The notes under the pieces are model-generated. The model was given only the letters and a program-made list of their open reading frames with translations, had not been told where the DNA came from and did no database searches. 64,000 nt of DNA from Chrysomallon squamiferum (taxonomy: Eukaryota > Mollusca > Gastropoda > Neomphalida > Peltospiridae), in NCBI GenBank assembly GCA_012295275.1, contig CM022670.1:21528646-21592645 (forward strand), read 5' to 3'. Both the position numbers and the translations under genes were made by a program. Positions 14,501 to 23,420 of this stretch are shown piece after piece (positions within the stretch are counted from its first letter, which is position 1; every line of letters begins with the position of its first letter).

Positions 14501-15247
14501 AATACCATATTTCACGAGGCAATCATAACAATTTAAAAAAAACATAACTTTTGATTAAATTTTAAAGACAATAAGATAAAAAACTAAAGTTAATGTCTAC
14601 TTACCTTTCGTTCGTGTCCAGTAGCTGGTTTTAGTGGTTCAAGCGTGTTGAAAATTCGTAATTTTCTAAAAGGCAGCGTAGGCACAGAAAAACTCAACGG
14701 AATCAAACTATTCGAAATCGTGAGCATTTATCAATATCCCGTCTGAGTTTGTATGCAGAAATCCCAAGGAAAGAATATAACACGATCCAATGAAAAGCGA
14801 ACAAACGGTGCCCCCCCTCATGCAAAACACGATTTCTGTGGAACAGCTAATTGGTAAGAAACCGCAGCCGCTAATCGCGAGTATCTGCACATACCTACTG
14901 CTAGGTATGTGGATACATTTTTCAAACCCCACTAATCTGAAAATAAATAAGACAGTTGGGTAGAGTTTGTAAACCACTTTAAAATGATACCAAGATCAAG
15001 TGAATATGTAAAAAATTAAGGAAGTAGCAGCAATTTTAAACCCCCTGAACTGCCAGTGCCATTGTGATGATTGTCAATTTAAATACTTTCTTAAACATAC
15101 ACATCAAAGTTATTCTTCACCTCATGACCATACCTCACCAGTGTGAATTCTAAAATGCTCTTGTAATCTGCTTTGTTTTTTGTATGTCTTGGAACAATTA
15201 GAAAACGAACAAATATAAACTGTCCCTACACGCGTTTTCGCTGCCAT
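5572..15247 (-). CDS. GTF3A: Transcription factor IIIA, nine C2H2 zinc fingers
   Basis: TFIIIA binds the internal control region of 5S rRNA genes to recruit RNA polymerase III, and also binds 5S rRNA. Nine exons fit by phase (minus order): 15134-15247, 9798-9919, 9096-9186, 8711-8799, 8265-8338, 7875-7961, 7116-7339, 6539-6592, 5572-6234, giving 505 residues. Nine C2H2 fingers lie in tandem, from YICSFSNCSKTYKK...HFRIHTGE (finger 1, residues 11-38) to FPCLVEGCGRTLCSK...HAKLHD (finger 9). Nine fingers with short variable linkers and an HTGERPF junction after finger 1 are the TFIIIA signature. The start is the ATG at 15247, giving MAAKTRVG before finger 1. After the fingers comes a lysine-rich KRKKK segment, a likely nuclear signal, and an acidic low-complexity tail. 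The tail is about 220 residues, far longer than in vertebrate TFIIIA. Intron 1 is 5.2 kb and packed with repeats; the other introns are below 1 kb. The gene is divergent from the LRR-Ig gene. Confidence 0.95.
9000..9022. repeat. Poly-T run in a TFIIIA intron
   Basis: A 23-base T run between TFIIIA exons 3 and 4, on the minus strand a poly-A. No target-site duplication or retroposon body could be recognised beside it. Confidence 0.8.
10195..10338 (+). repeat. 144-bp direct repeat, copy 1
   Basis: It begins TAGGTATGTGGATA and ends in AAACCCCC. It matches 14902-15045 base for base in length and orientation, with three mismatches by eye (about 98% identity). The two copies bound about 4.6 kb of intron 1 of TFIIIA. 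They do not start with TG or end with CA, so they are not typical LTRs. Confidence 0.93.
11331..11815 (+). repeat. Interspersed repeat family, copy 1 of a tandem pair
   Basis: About 485 bp that recur about 650 bp downstream (11988-12475), with common landmarks such as TTTGCTCCATCAGAGAAAAC, TTTTGTTTGCTGTCAAA and GTATTGCAGAGGATTATAG. A third, inverted and more diverged copy lies near 23190-23420, so this is an interspersed family and not only a local duplication. No coding capacity was recognised. Confidence 0.88.
11988..12475 (+). repeat. Interspersed repeat family, copy 2 of a tandem pair
   Basis: The second tandem copy of the 11331-11815 sequence, diverged by substitutions and small indels. 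It lies immediately downstream (in minus-strand sense) of the ORF at 12609-13247, so it could form part of that ORF's 3' untranslated region. Confidence 0.88.
12609..13247 (-). CDS. Unrecognised 212-aa ORF nested in TFIIIA intron 1
   Basis: I do not recognise this protein. From the ATG at 13247 it reads 212 residues, starting MPLSNKRQCLIRCNQPSLG and ending CESTAKEK. The composition is ordinary and mixed, unlike the repeat-driven false frames nearby. The first half could fold (segments such as VLRLSLEVKKVVYQF). The middle is Pro/Ser/Glu-rich and probably disordered, and the C-terminal part has CLSC and basic residues. A polypyrimidine tract ending in CAG sits about 15 bases upstream of the ATG, which would suit a splice acceptor from an upstream non-coding exon. 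It lies on the TFIIIA strand, inside the region bounded by the 144-bp direct repeats, so it could be a nested gene, an alternative TFIIIA exon or a mobile-element ORF. No transposase, reverse transcriptase or recombinase motif is visible. Confidence 0.5.
   Translation of the reverse strand: MPLSNKRQCLIRCNQPSLGRQHLQEKYSTVPATDEFLKGHVLYIYTSCGNSRATTVSELCSHFSLTPTPVLRLSLEVKKVVYQFDKFRNLAYAVQFTKFMCLCSENFLLTESCNLEDVPRKQDEPQPGPSCNPQYVTASPEPHNLLDSSSLCGEDSEEPAIPILTKPPMKTRQTKKCLSCKLLNNSLTPKTATASKVYTHCNPRCESTAKEK
13690..14660 (+). repeat. Tandem array of about five units of about 195 bp
   Basis: A block containing CATTCGTGTCA, AACCGGTTTTAGT and GTAGCATGTTGAA recurs near 13819, 14028, 14215, 14409 and 14606, giving periods of about 209, 187, 194 and 197. 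Each unit also has a TTTCACGAGGCGATCATAAC-like block and an A-rich AGATAAAAAACTAATTATTA block. The units are diverged, so the array is not young. It lies inside intron 1 of TFIIIA, just before direct-repeat copy 2. Confidence 0.9.
14890..14909. other. Perfect hairpin at the edge of direct-repeat copy 2
   Basis: CATACCTA, a four-base loop, then TAGGTATG form a perfect 8-bp stem. The right arm is the first eight bases of the 144-bp repeat. Copy 1 at 10195 lacks the matching left arm. Confidence 0.75.
14902..15045 (+). repeat. 144-bp direct repeat, copy 2
   Basis: The near-identical partner of 10195-10338, same orientation and length. It lies 88 bp from the splice donor of TFIIIA exon 1. Confidence 0.93.
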
Positions 15248-15464
15248 CGTGCCATCTTTTTCAAGGGAAGTAATTGCAAAAGCTCTTCAATTTCCATACA
15301 GCTTTTCCTTATTCCTAAATTCCTCCTTTTGTACGAATTCCTATTTAGAAGAATAGAAAAAGCACCCCCCCACCAAGAACATTATTTGTAAATAAATGAT
15401 CTATTATTATTATTTTTTCACTGTTACATATCAGATATATAATCTCGCTATAGCTGTTTGCCTC

Positions 15465-15470
<6 letters not shown>

Positions 15471-15560
<90 letters not shown>
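15471..15560. repeat. (CT)n microsatellite with a CTCG end
   Basis: About 90 bases of CT units, then three CTCG units and CA-rich sequence. Its right flank is the interspersed sequence described at 15600-15650. Confidence 0.97.
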
Positions 15561-15563
<3 letters not shown>

Positions 15564-15599
15564 CGCTCGCTCTCACACATACACACACGCACAAATAAA

Positions 15600-15650
15600 A
15601 CTGATATAATAGTGTTGAGGGATCGATCAAATATTATCATTCTATTTCGC
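15600..15650 (-). repeat. Microsatellite-associated interspersed repeat, copy 1
   Basis: On the minus strand it reads AGAATGATAATATT, then GATCCCTCAAC, then CTATTATATCAGTT, followed by a TG-rich and then an AG-rich run. The same order occurs on the plus strand at 58449-58520, with about four differences in 45 bases by eye. Confidence 0.85.
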
Positions 15651-16820
15651 TTCACTTCGAATTTTTTCACTTGAGCTTTTCTATTTTTTAAATATCTTTT
15701 TATTATATTAAAACAACAACAAAAATGTAAATAAATATATAAATAATAAAAATAACGAATAAACCACCCCCCCAAAAAAAGATAAAATACAGGGGATAAA
15801 AAGAAGAAGAAGAAGAAGAAAAAAAAAAAAGAAATAAAAATAAGGGGATAAGAAAAAAAAAAATGAATATATAAAATTATATATTATTAAAAAATCCTAT
15901 AGCAACAGTCATATCTACAACATCAACAGCATGACGTCCATGAAAAATAACATGCCTTCAAAATGCCATAGCGCAATGTCTGCAATGAAAAATGACGACA
16001 TGAAAAACAGAAGTCGGGGAGACGTGAATTACATATTAAAACAATGGCAACAAACTGACATGGCTAGTTTTTTGACATATCTTTCACAAGAATGTCGCCA
16101 CTATGTAATCAACACTATAGCAGCCGTATAAATAAAATGGACTTCGGAACGTTAATAAAACTGTTTTTAATATACCGTCAGATAATATTTTGTCAATAGT
16201 TGGTACCAGCAGTAGATAACTCAACACTAAAAGGGTGCAGTTCAGACTTTAATCTCATAAGCTGTCGCGTTTAGGAAATTACTGATAAAAAAATATTTGT
16301 AAAAGTATGATTTATTTCCCTTGTCTGTTACTCATGCGTCGCTCTTTGAAGGATTAGGCGACATTTTTATGAGCTAAAAACAGATTCTGACGTTACAAAG
16401 AAAACTTAATAGTCAAATGAAAGTCCGAGCTTAATATATTATTTATCCGTGTCAGTAATGTATAAAATGCGCATTAAATGTGACAGATTATAAATCAGAA
16501 ATAAAATGTTAAGAATATGTAAATAATATATATATATATAAGCTGAAGATTAGAAATACATTTTTATTCTTGGTCCAGCATTACCATTATAAACCTAAAA
16601 CGGAAGAGAAATTTGGGACAAAACGTTCAAATACTTTGAACATTAAATAATGAAATTTCTAGGATTAATTTATACTGTTTAACTGGATTACAACCAACAC
16701 AGATTTAACCGATTAACAAGAAATAACAAGTAAATAAGAACAATAACCAGATAATGTGTACGACTTTGAAGACACCTACCAATCTGTGGAATATTTTATA
16801 GAAATGTGATATTAGTGAAG

Positions 16821-18233
16821 ATGGAAGTTTATACGAAATGTATTATACTATTATTTTTCTGTGATACATGCTGCAGAACATTAAGCTGCCCGTCTGGATG
16901 TACGTGTAATAATGTTACTCCTGGACGAGTTATTTGCAGGTCTGGCATTAGGGGATTTCCGCTGGGCTTAGACATCGGCACTGCGGCAATAGTACTAATA
17001 GGCAAACCACGTTCTCCGAATTCAATCAGTCACTTAGGACGCACGGACATCTCACAGTTTACAAAACTTATAGAAATATATATTACGTTCAGCGGTCTTA
17101 CCAATGTGGAGGACAAGACTTTCGAAAATGCGGCTAAACTAAGAAGAATAAATCTGAAATACAACGCAATTTCGAAAATCTCCAGATTAACTTTTTATGG
17201 TTTGGCACAGCTCGAGGAGTTGGATTTGACAGGAAACAGAGGCTGCGTTATAGAAACAGGCTCATTCTCTTCACTGACATCATTGTTACATCTCTTCTTA
17301 GCCGACATGAAGTTAACGTATTTGAAAAAGGGAATATTTTTGGGCCTTTCTTCTCTACTGACCCTGGATCTTCATGGAAACGCTTTAACAGAAATAAGTG
17401 CTGATCTGTTTATTAGTACAACAAGTTTAACGAGCTTGGATCTGTCTTCAAATAGACTTATAAAACTGTCTAAATCTTTTGCAGTTCTTCTCAATAACAC
17501 ACACGCCAATTTAGAAGACAATCCCTGGCACTGCAATTGTGAAATACAGTGGATAAAAACAGTGTTTGCCTACAGTCTGAATCACTTTCCTGCCAGTGGA
17601 GACCCCGTTGTCTGTTACACACCAAAGAATCTGAGATACTCAACTCTTGTTCGGGTGCCAAATGACAAAATGAAATGTCATCCGCCGACAATCAATCATT
17701 GTGATGGACCATTTAAAGTCGGTTTCAGAAAACAGCTTAAAATCACGTGTCTAGTTGAAGGTGATCCATTTCCAGACTTCTTCTGGATCAAACCGGACAA
17801 ATCTAAAACGACTCTTGCTCCAACCAACCAGACATCGTCAGCTGAGTATGAAACGTCGCGATCAGTCACCTTTGATCTTAAGGATGCCCTCCTCAAAGAT
17901 GATGGCGTTTGGTCGGTCTCGGCTAAAAATAAATATGGACAAAAATTAAAAACGTTTAGAGTTCACGTTGTTGGTCCGACTACTACGACTACAACAAAAC
18001 CAGTAACATCACCAAAAACAACACGTACTAAACGTATAAAAGAAAAATTAAGTCCTGGATTTTTGGCTGCTGCTGTTGGTTTTGGATTTACAACGCTTGT
18101 GGCATGTTTCATGTGCTTATGCACAGCTAGATACATACGGAAGCGAAATCGAACAACACCGAAAAATAATTCACCGCCTAAAGATGGCCATGTCGACGAT
18201 ATTACGGTAGTAGTTCCTAAGCGAAGAATTTGA
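16821..18233 (+). CDS. LRR and Ig-domain single-pass membrane protein
   Basis: Single-exon gene of 470 residues. The ATG at 16821 is chosen because the open frame upstream has no other ATG and a signal peptide follows at once (MEVYTKCIILLFFCDTCC). Order: LRRNT cysteine cap CPSGCTC (about 23-40), about six leucine-rich repeats (for example LEELDLTGN, LLTLDLHGNALTEI, LTSLDLSSNRL), LRRCT cap with NPWHCNCEIQWIK (about 236-285), and one Ig-like domain (about 290-385, cysteine in ITCLVEGDP, with DDGVWSVSAKNKYG in place of the usual DxGxYxC, so the second cysteine is replaced). Then come a Thr-rich stalk, a transmembrane helix (about 416-438) and a short basic tail ending PKRRI. The architecture matches the LRR-Ig group (AMIGO, LRFN and LRIG-like), which act in adhesion, neural wiring or immune recognition. 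The ligand cannot be inferred, and the tail shows no TIR or kinase domain. Confidence 0.92.
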   Translation: MEVYTKCIILLFFCDTCCRTLSCPSGCTCNNVTPGRVICRSGIRGFPLGLDIGTAAIVLIGKPRSPNSISHLGRTDISQFTKLIEIYITFSGLTNVEDKTFENAAKLRRINLKYNAISKISRLTFYGLAQLEELDLTGNRGCVIETGSFSSLTSLLHLFLADMKLTYLKKGIFLGLSSLLTLDLHGNALTEISADLFISTTSLTSLDLSSNRLIKLSKSFAVLLNNTHANLEDNPWHCNCEIQWIKTVFAYSLNHFPASGDPVVCYTPKNLRYSTLVRVPNDKMKCHPPTINHCDGPFKVGFRKQLKITCLVEGDPFPDFFWIKPDKSKTTLAPTNQTSSAEYETSRSVTFDLKDALLKDDGVWSVSAKNKYGQKLKTFRVHVVGPTTTTTTKPVTSPKTTRTKRIKEKLSPGFLAAAVGFGFTTLVACFMCLCTARYIRKRNRTTPKNNSPPKDGHVDDITVVVPKRRI

Positions 18234-18871
18234 CGGGTTGTTTTTTGGTTTTTTTTTCTCTTATTATTATATTTTTTAGTTTAAAAATTAAGAATAATAA
18301 AAATTATTTAAAATGTTATATCACATTAGATTGTAGACACTGCTATGTAATTTAAAAACAACACAACCCCTCTCCAGATAATCACAGTTTTAAAAAGTTT
18401 TAACGGCAAAGAAAAACAGAGAAAGAGAGAGTAAATAAATAAAAAAAAAATAACTACAAAAAAAGAAGAAAAAAAAGCATTCATGCAAATATACATATAA
18501 TAAACACCATTAATAATCATAACATAAGGTTTTGTTTGAAGTGACATTGTGATAATCGCCAGTAAATTATGTTTAAATCTCTATTAGTCAGTAGTGTCTG
18601 AATGATTATTTAACATTTTCCTGTTGTTGTTATTATTTTCATTCTAACTTGTTCCATATATTAACACTTTTAGTTACTGTGCCGTGAAAGCAAGAAGTAA
18701 ATTATTGCTATTGTTTTTTTGTTTTTTTTTACTTGTTATTACTGATTATCTTTATTTCTGTTCGATCAGCACGTTTAAAGGAACGTGAACGTTATTTCGC
18801 ACGGTTTGAACAGTTAAAAAAACAAACAAAAAATCCCACAAAAAAACCCACAAAACCTCCAATAACAATCA

Positions 18872-18943
18872 CTTTGATTAAATGCCCATGATTATTTCAG
18901 AAAATGCTAACATCTACGTGTTTTTAAATACAAAAGGAAAATG
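18872..18943 (+). repeat. 72-bp dispersed repeat, copy 1
   Basis: It contains TTTCAGAAAATGCTAACATC and AAAAGGAAAAT, and is preceded by A-rich sequence. It matches 24418-24488 with roughly ten differences by eye. Confidence 0.85.
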
Positions 18944-19534
18944 TTTCATGTTATTGTTGTTGTTTTTTTCTATTCTTATTATTATTTGTTTTTGTTTTCT
19001 GTTCTTACGTTCTATTGTTTCTCTTTTATAACTTGTTTTCAATTTTTGACATCATAGTGTATGTATGTTCGCGTTTTTGTGTGTGTATATGTACATGCAT
19101 GTATGTGCATATATATTATTTATGGATGCACGAATGTATACATATTAGTGGCGTTTTGCATAGGCCCTATGTTCGAGTGGGAACTTTTTTGTGTGTGCAT
19201 AATGACATAATCTTGACAGTTAACTACAGCCCAGTGATTGGATTGCCCAACTTAGATCTGATCAGTAGCATCATCACATCTTCTCAGAAAATAACCCAAT
19301 ATCCAGCTAGTTATCATGTAATTTACTGTCTAAGTGTAGGTAGACATAAGAGATCGCATTGTTGCTATCGGTGGACTTGTAATAGTGGGTTTCCTTTATA
19401 CATTCTACGATTAAATATTTGACACCCAGTAAAGGACCTTTATTCAGAATTAGTTAACTCAACCAGAGGAGTCATTAAAATAACTACTTTTAATAAGTTT
19501 TAAACATAATTATTAATTCACATCGATACACTAT

Positions 19535-19552
19535 ATTATTATTATTATTATG

Positions 19553-19616
<64 letters not shown>
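19535..19616. repeat. (ATT)n microsatellite
   Basis: About 27 ATT units with one interruption. The poly-isoleucine frame through it is an artefact. Confidence 0.97.
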
Positions 19617-19617
<1 letters not shown>

Positions 19618-19835
19618 ATTAATATATTCATCCTGTCATGGAAGTTTCATTCTCATTAATTTTCTTTTCTTTTACGATTTTGAAAAAGTGTTAATTCATG
19701 TATGGCAAGTAAGTAATGGAGTAAAAACTACGAAAAAAACCCCACTGTAAATCATTAGGAAAATTAAATAAGTAAATAAATAAATAAGGAAATAAATATA
19801 TAAATAATAAATAAATAATTAAATAATTAAATAAA

Positions 19836-19881
<46 letters not shown>

Positions 19882-20228
19882 TAATAATAATAAATAATTA
19901 AGTAAATAAATAAATAAAAAGAAAAAAGAAAAGTAAAAAAAAATAAAGATACTAAACAGTCAAACAAAAACCTATCAGTTGGCAACTTTAATGAACCGGC
20001 TTCATAGTTACAGATTAAAAAAAAAAAAAAAAAAAAAAGGGTCCTACAACAACTACTACACAATACGTTTTTGTCATCTCAAGTTCGAAGGATTTAAGAT
20101 AATGTAATGAGTCATCGTAGACACTCGGGAAATACTAGCTGAAGACACCATTGTTCGAGTTGGATATGCGGCAGAATTAACTACTACTAATCTGTTGAGC
20201 AGACAAAACTTCAGTTTGTACAACGAGT

Positions 20229-22283
20229 ATGAAAATCATTAAGACCTGTAGGAATTTGTTTATACCTCTTCTTACGATATTCGTCTACATTTTCACTTTC
20301 CAAGCACGTTAATGATATGGACGTTTTGTTACGAAAATAAGTGCATTTGTAACAATAACGTTGCTTGGTGTACGGAACATGGTGTCAACATGACTTACAT
20401 ACTTCCCCTTAATGACGGAATCAGTGTTCTTAACTTCAGCGAAAACTACCTGCACAATGTGAGTCGACAAACATTTCTTAACATCTCTACACTGAAAATT
20501 AAAAAGTTGTTTTTGTGTTAAAAAACATCACATTCATTGAAGCTAATTCTTTTGATGTGGTTTTGTATCTCGAACATTTAGATTTAAGCGGTAATCCTTT
20601 TAATTTGCCTTCACTGAAGAACTTTCTGCAGTCATTTTGGAGATTATCTGTGTACTCCTTCTCTTTAAATCATATGGAATTGGGGGATGCATTATATGAA
20701 GCTATCGTTGTTTTAAATTCCTCAAATATCACAGAGTTTCATCTTGAACGAAATCGTCTATCGCTGTATAATCAAACATGCTTCAGAAATATGAACAACC
20801 TTGAGGAGATATATATTGAGTACAATTATATATCTCGAGTAATTCTGGATCACTCGTCATCTCTTACAACCATTAGCATTAATAAAAATAATCTTTTCAC
20901 AATTCCACAGTTTTGTGACAAAATACAAAATCCGTTCTTGATGAATCTGTACATGGATCATAATTTGATAAATGAAGTGAAATTGCAAAATATAAATTGT
21001 CTGAAACATCTCAGAATTATAACTCTGACGGCAAATCCCATCACACGTCTTAGAAAAAATACATTTGCAATGCTTCCATAACTAAATAAACTTATGCTAC
21101 GGTCTTTAATTGGACCCCTCAAGAGCATAGAGGCGTACGCCTTTAACAACAGCAACTTGTACTCAATAAACCTAAGTGGGAGTAACATACACATGAATGA
21201 AGTGAGCACAGGTACGTTTAAGGGTTGCATTAAGACGGTTAGATATATCGTACAACCTTTTTAATCACGTATCTGATACGGCATTGTCGGAGTTGTTTGA
21301 ACCACTCGAACAGCTTAGGTATCTTGAAATGGGGAATTGCGGTTTGGTGACTATTCCCAAACCTGTAACAACTCTGACCAAACTTATATGGCTAAGTCTC
21401 TATAAAAAATTACATAGTGTCCTGGCCGCCTACAGCTTTCAATAATCTTAAATCACTTGAGCAGTTGTATCTATCAAGTAATCACATTACTAACATCAAT
21501 TCCTTCCCTGTTCAGTATGTCCACCAGCTGAAACATATCAACTTGGCTAACAATCCGTTTTCTTGTACATGTGACCTTCTGTGGTTTCTTAACTGGTTTC
21601 AGTCAAAGAGGAACATTTTCAAACAAGTAGACAAGTGGTATCGATGTCACTCACCCAGTTCTGTTCTCGACAAAAAACTCATCGATATGCGGTTGTCACA
21701 GGAGGAATGTCGGTTGGATGTAATGGCGACTTTCGTTATTGTTATTGTCGCCTCTTTTTTCATCCTCTTCATCATCGTTGCTTCTCTGCTTTATCGGAAA
21801 CGCTGGCTGCTAAAACATTACTGGTTTATGCGAGACCACAGACGACGTCGACAGCATGAAATAGCCAATTACGATATTTACGTTATCTACTATGAAGAAG
21901 ATCTTTAATGGATTACTCAAGAAATGCTGCCTTATCTTGAGGACACCAGAGGATTGAAACTTTGTGTTCAGCAGCGGGGCTTTGTCCCAGGAAAGGCAAT
22001 GATAGATAACATTGTCGAATGTGTACTTCAAAGTCGTGGTTTTATATTAATAGCGTCAAATAAGTTTATCGAAGACGAATGGTGTCAGTTTCAATTGCAG
22101 CTGGCACAGAAACACAACGATGAGCGCAGTCTTGATCGCCTGATTGTAATTCTTCTGGAAGAAATAGACCAGCGTCACATGACACCTATTCTGTATGCTG
22201 TAATCACGACTAAAGATTATGTGTTCTGGCCATCACAGGAGGAAGATCACATGAAATTTTGGGAACATGTATATCAAAAATAA
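20229..22283 (+). pseudogene. Toll-like receptor pseudogene
   Basis: The remains of a complete TLR in the usual order. An ATG at 20229 opens a signal-peptide-like stretch (MKIIKTCRNLFIPLLTIFV). It is followed by a cysteine-rich N-cap, leucine-rich repeats (LEHLDLSGNPF, LEQLYLSSNHI, LKHINLANNPF), one LRRCT (NPFSCTCDLLWFLNWF), a transmembrane helix (around 21726-21790) and a TIR domain with YDIYVIYYEED (box 1), RGFVPGKAMIDNI (box 2) and FW (box 3, FWEHVY). The frame is broken near 20305, 20512, 21240 and 21415, and two in-frame TAA codons sit at 21079-21081 and 21906-21908, the second just after TIR box 1. Four shifts plus two nonsense codons argue against a working receptor. An intact TLR would signal through MyD88-type adaptors. 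The single LRRCT points to the vertebrate-like (sccTLR) layout also common in molluscs. Some of the shifts could be assembly errors. Confidence 0.93.
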
Positions 22284-23120
22284 CACATTGATTTCAAGAA
22301 ATACTACTACTACTACTACTACTACTACTTATAATAATAATAATTAATATTTACCATTATCAGGTATCATAATTTACAATTATAATCATAAAATTTAATA
22401 ACGGAAATGTGTACATATTTGTATTGCTGTTCACAATCTTGTGCACTTTGAACAGGAAAAAAATAAAGGTTTCCCATGAATGTGCTATACTTCAGTTTTT
22501 GTTTATACACATCCCATTTATATATGAATGATGCATATCAACAAGGGCAGTTTGCAGCTGGAAGGTTACTGACCCGAGAAATGTGAATGACTTAAAGGGA
22601 GTGTAATGTTATTGTTGTTATTAGTTTTGTTAAGCGTCATAACGTTTGCTTTTTCATTATTATGTTTAAATGTATATATAAATATATTTTCAGAAATTGC
22701 TAAATAAGGTTTTATTTTTTATTAAAAAGGAAAACTTAAATGATAAATTTCATATGTATGTAGTGTGAGGCAGAGTTTTAGTGGCGCTTGTACAAACTGC
22801 AGATTGCGTGTATTTGTAGGCGGCGCTGTAATTAGTAGCGCCTGAAGCTATTGAATTGGGACAAACACAGCGCCTGTGTATCGAGAAAAAGATTTACGAA
22901 GAGTCTCAGCAATAATGAATTAGCATTTATCAATGTTTTCCACGTTTGACAGTTTTTTTTAGTTTAATTAATTAATTAATTAATTAAGCCTCTTTAATTA
23001 ACAACAGTAAAAAAAGAGAACTAACAACTTTGAATGGCACAGCAAAAATTTACGCAAGCATCTTGATTTTTCAGTCTAAGTATTTTAAACAATTTGTGGT
23101 AAAAAGTTAAAAAGATGCTG

Positions 23121-23121
23121 T

Positions 23122-23163
<42 letters not shown>
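23121..23163. repeat. (TG)n microsatellite
   Basis: About 21 TG units, directly beside the inverted third copy of the interspersed repeat. Confidence 0.97.
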
Positions 23164-23168
<5 letters not shown>

Positions 23169-23189
23169 TAAAAGGACTACAGGCATTTG

Positions 23190-23420
23190 ATTTTTAACCA
23201 TGATCCTCTACAATATACGAACTCGGCTAAACCAGAAAGGTGTTGCAGGCACTAATTAGGGTCAATAAAATGTCTGTAATCATGAGACAAAAGGCAATTA
23301 AAGGCGCTGGTTTAAGTCGGATATTTGAAACGGGAAGAACGTATAATACTTCTCTTAGCTTTGTACTTGCTGTAATTTGACTGCAAACAATGTGCCTGAC
23401 GTGTGACGTAGACGCACATA
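23190..23420 (-). repeat. Interspersed repeat family, inverted copy 3
   Basis: On the plus strand it reads ATCCTCTACAATATACGAACT, ACCAGAAAGGTGTTGC, ACTAATTAGG and TTTGTACTTGCTGTAATTTG. These correspond in order to the reverse complement of 11400-11660. It is more diverged than the two copies at 11.3-12.5 kb. Confidence 0.78.

Larger units (their letters stand above)
15248..16820. promoter_or_regulatory. Divergent intergenic region, TFIIIA / LRR-Ig
   Basis: It separates the TFIIIA start codon (minus) from the LRR-Ig start codon (plus), so both promoters should lie here. A CT microsatellite (15471-15560) and purine-rich runs (15800-15860) fill much of it. A 66-residue frame at 15931-16131 reaches an ATG and a stop but resembles nothing I know. 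No core promoter element could be assigned. Confidence 0.5.
18234..20228. other. Gene-free stretch between the LRR-Ig gene and the TLR pseudogene
   Basis: No gene recognised. It holds T-rich 3' flanking sequence, a short dispersed repeat (18872-18943), an AAT/ATT microsatellite (19535-19616), AAAT/AAT runs (19760-19917) and poly-A (20015-20038). The block 19195-19440 has higher complexity (CCCAGTGATTGGATTGCCC and beyond) and might be an interspersed element, but only one copy was seen. Confidence 0.6.

Noticed and set aside
14708-14977. 89-residue minus-strand frame with hydrophobic residues
   Set aside because: It overlaps the hairpin and direct repeat, lacks any known motif and has no splice context.
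7000-15300. A 5S rRNA gene or 5S-like exon inside TFIIIA, as known for plant TFIIIA
   Set aside because: No 5S-like box A/C arrangement could be seen in the introns on either strand.
15931-16131. 66-residue plus-strand ORF with an ATG
   Set aside because: It is Met/Lys/Asn-rich, with no homologue recognised and no promoter or splice signal. It is kept only as a remark in the intergenic entry.
20312-22283. Several separate small LRR and TIR genes
   Set aside because: The fragments are consecutive pieces of one TLR broken by frameshifts and stops, so one pseudogene is the simpler reading.
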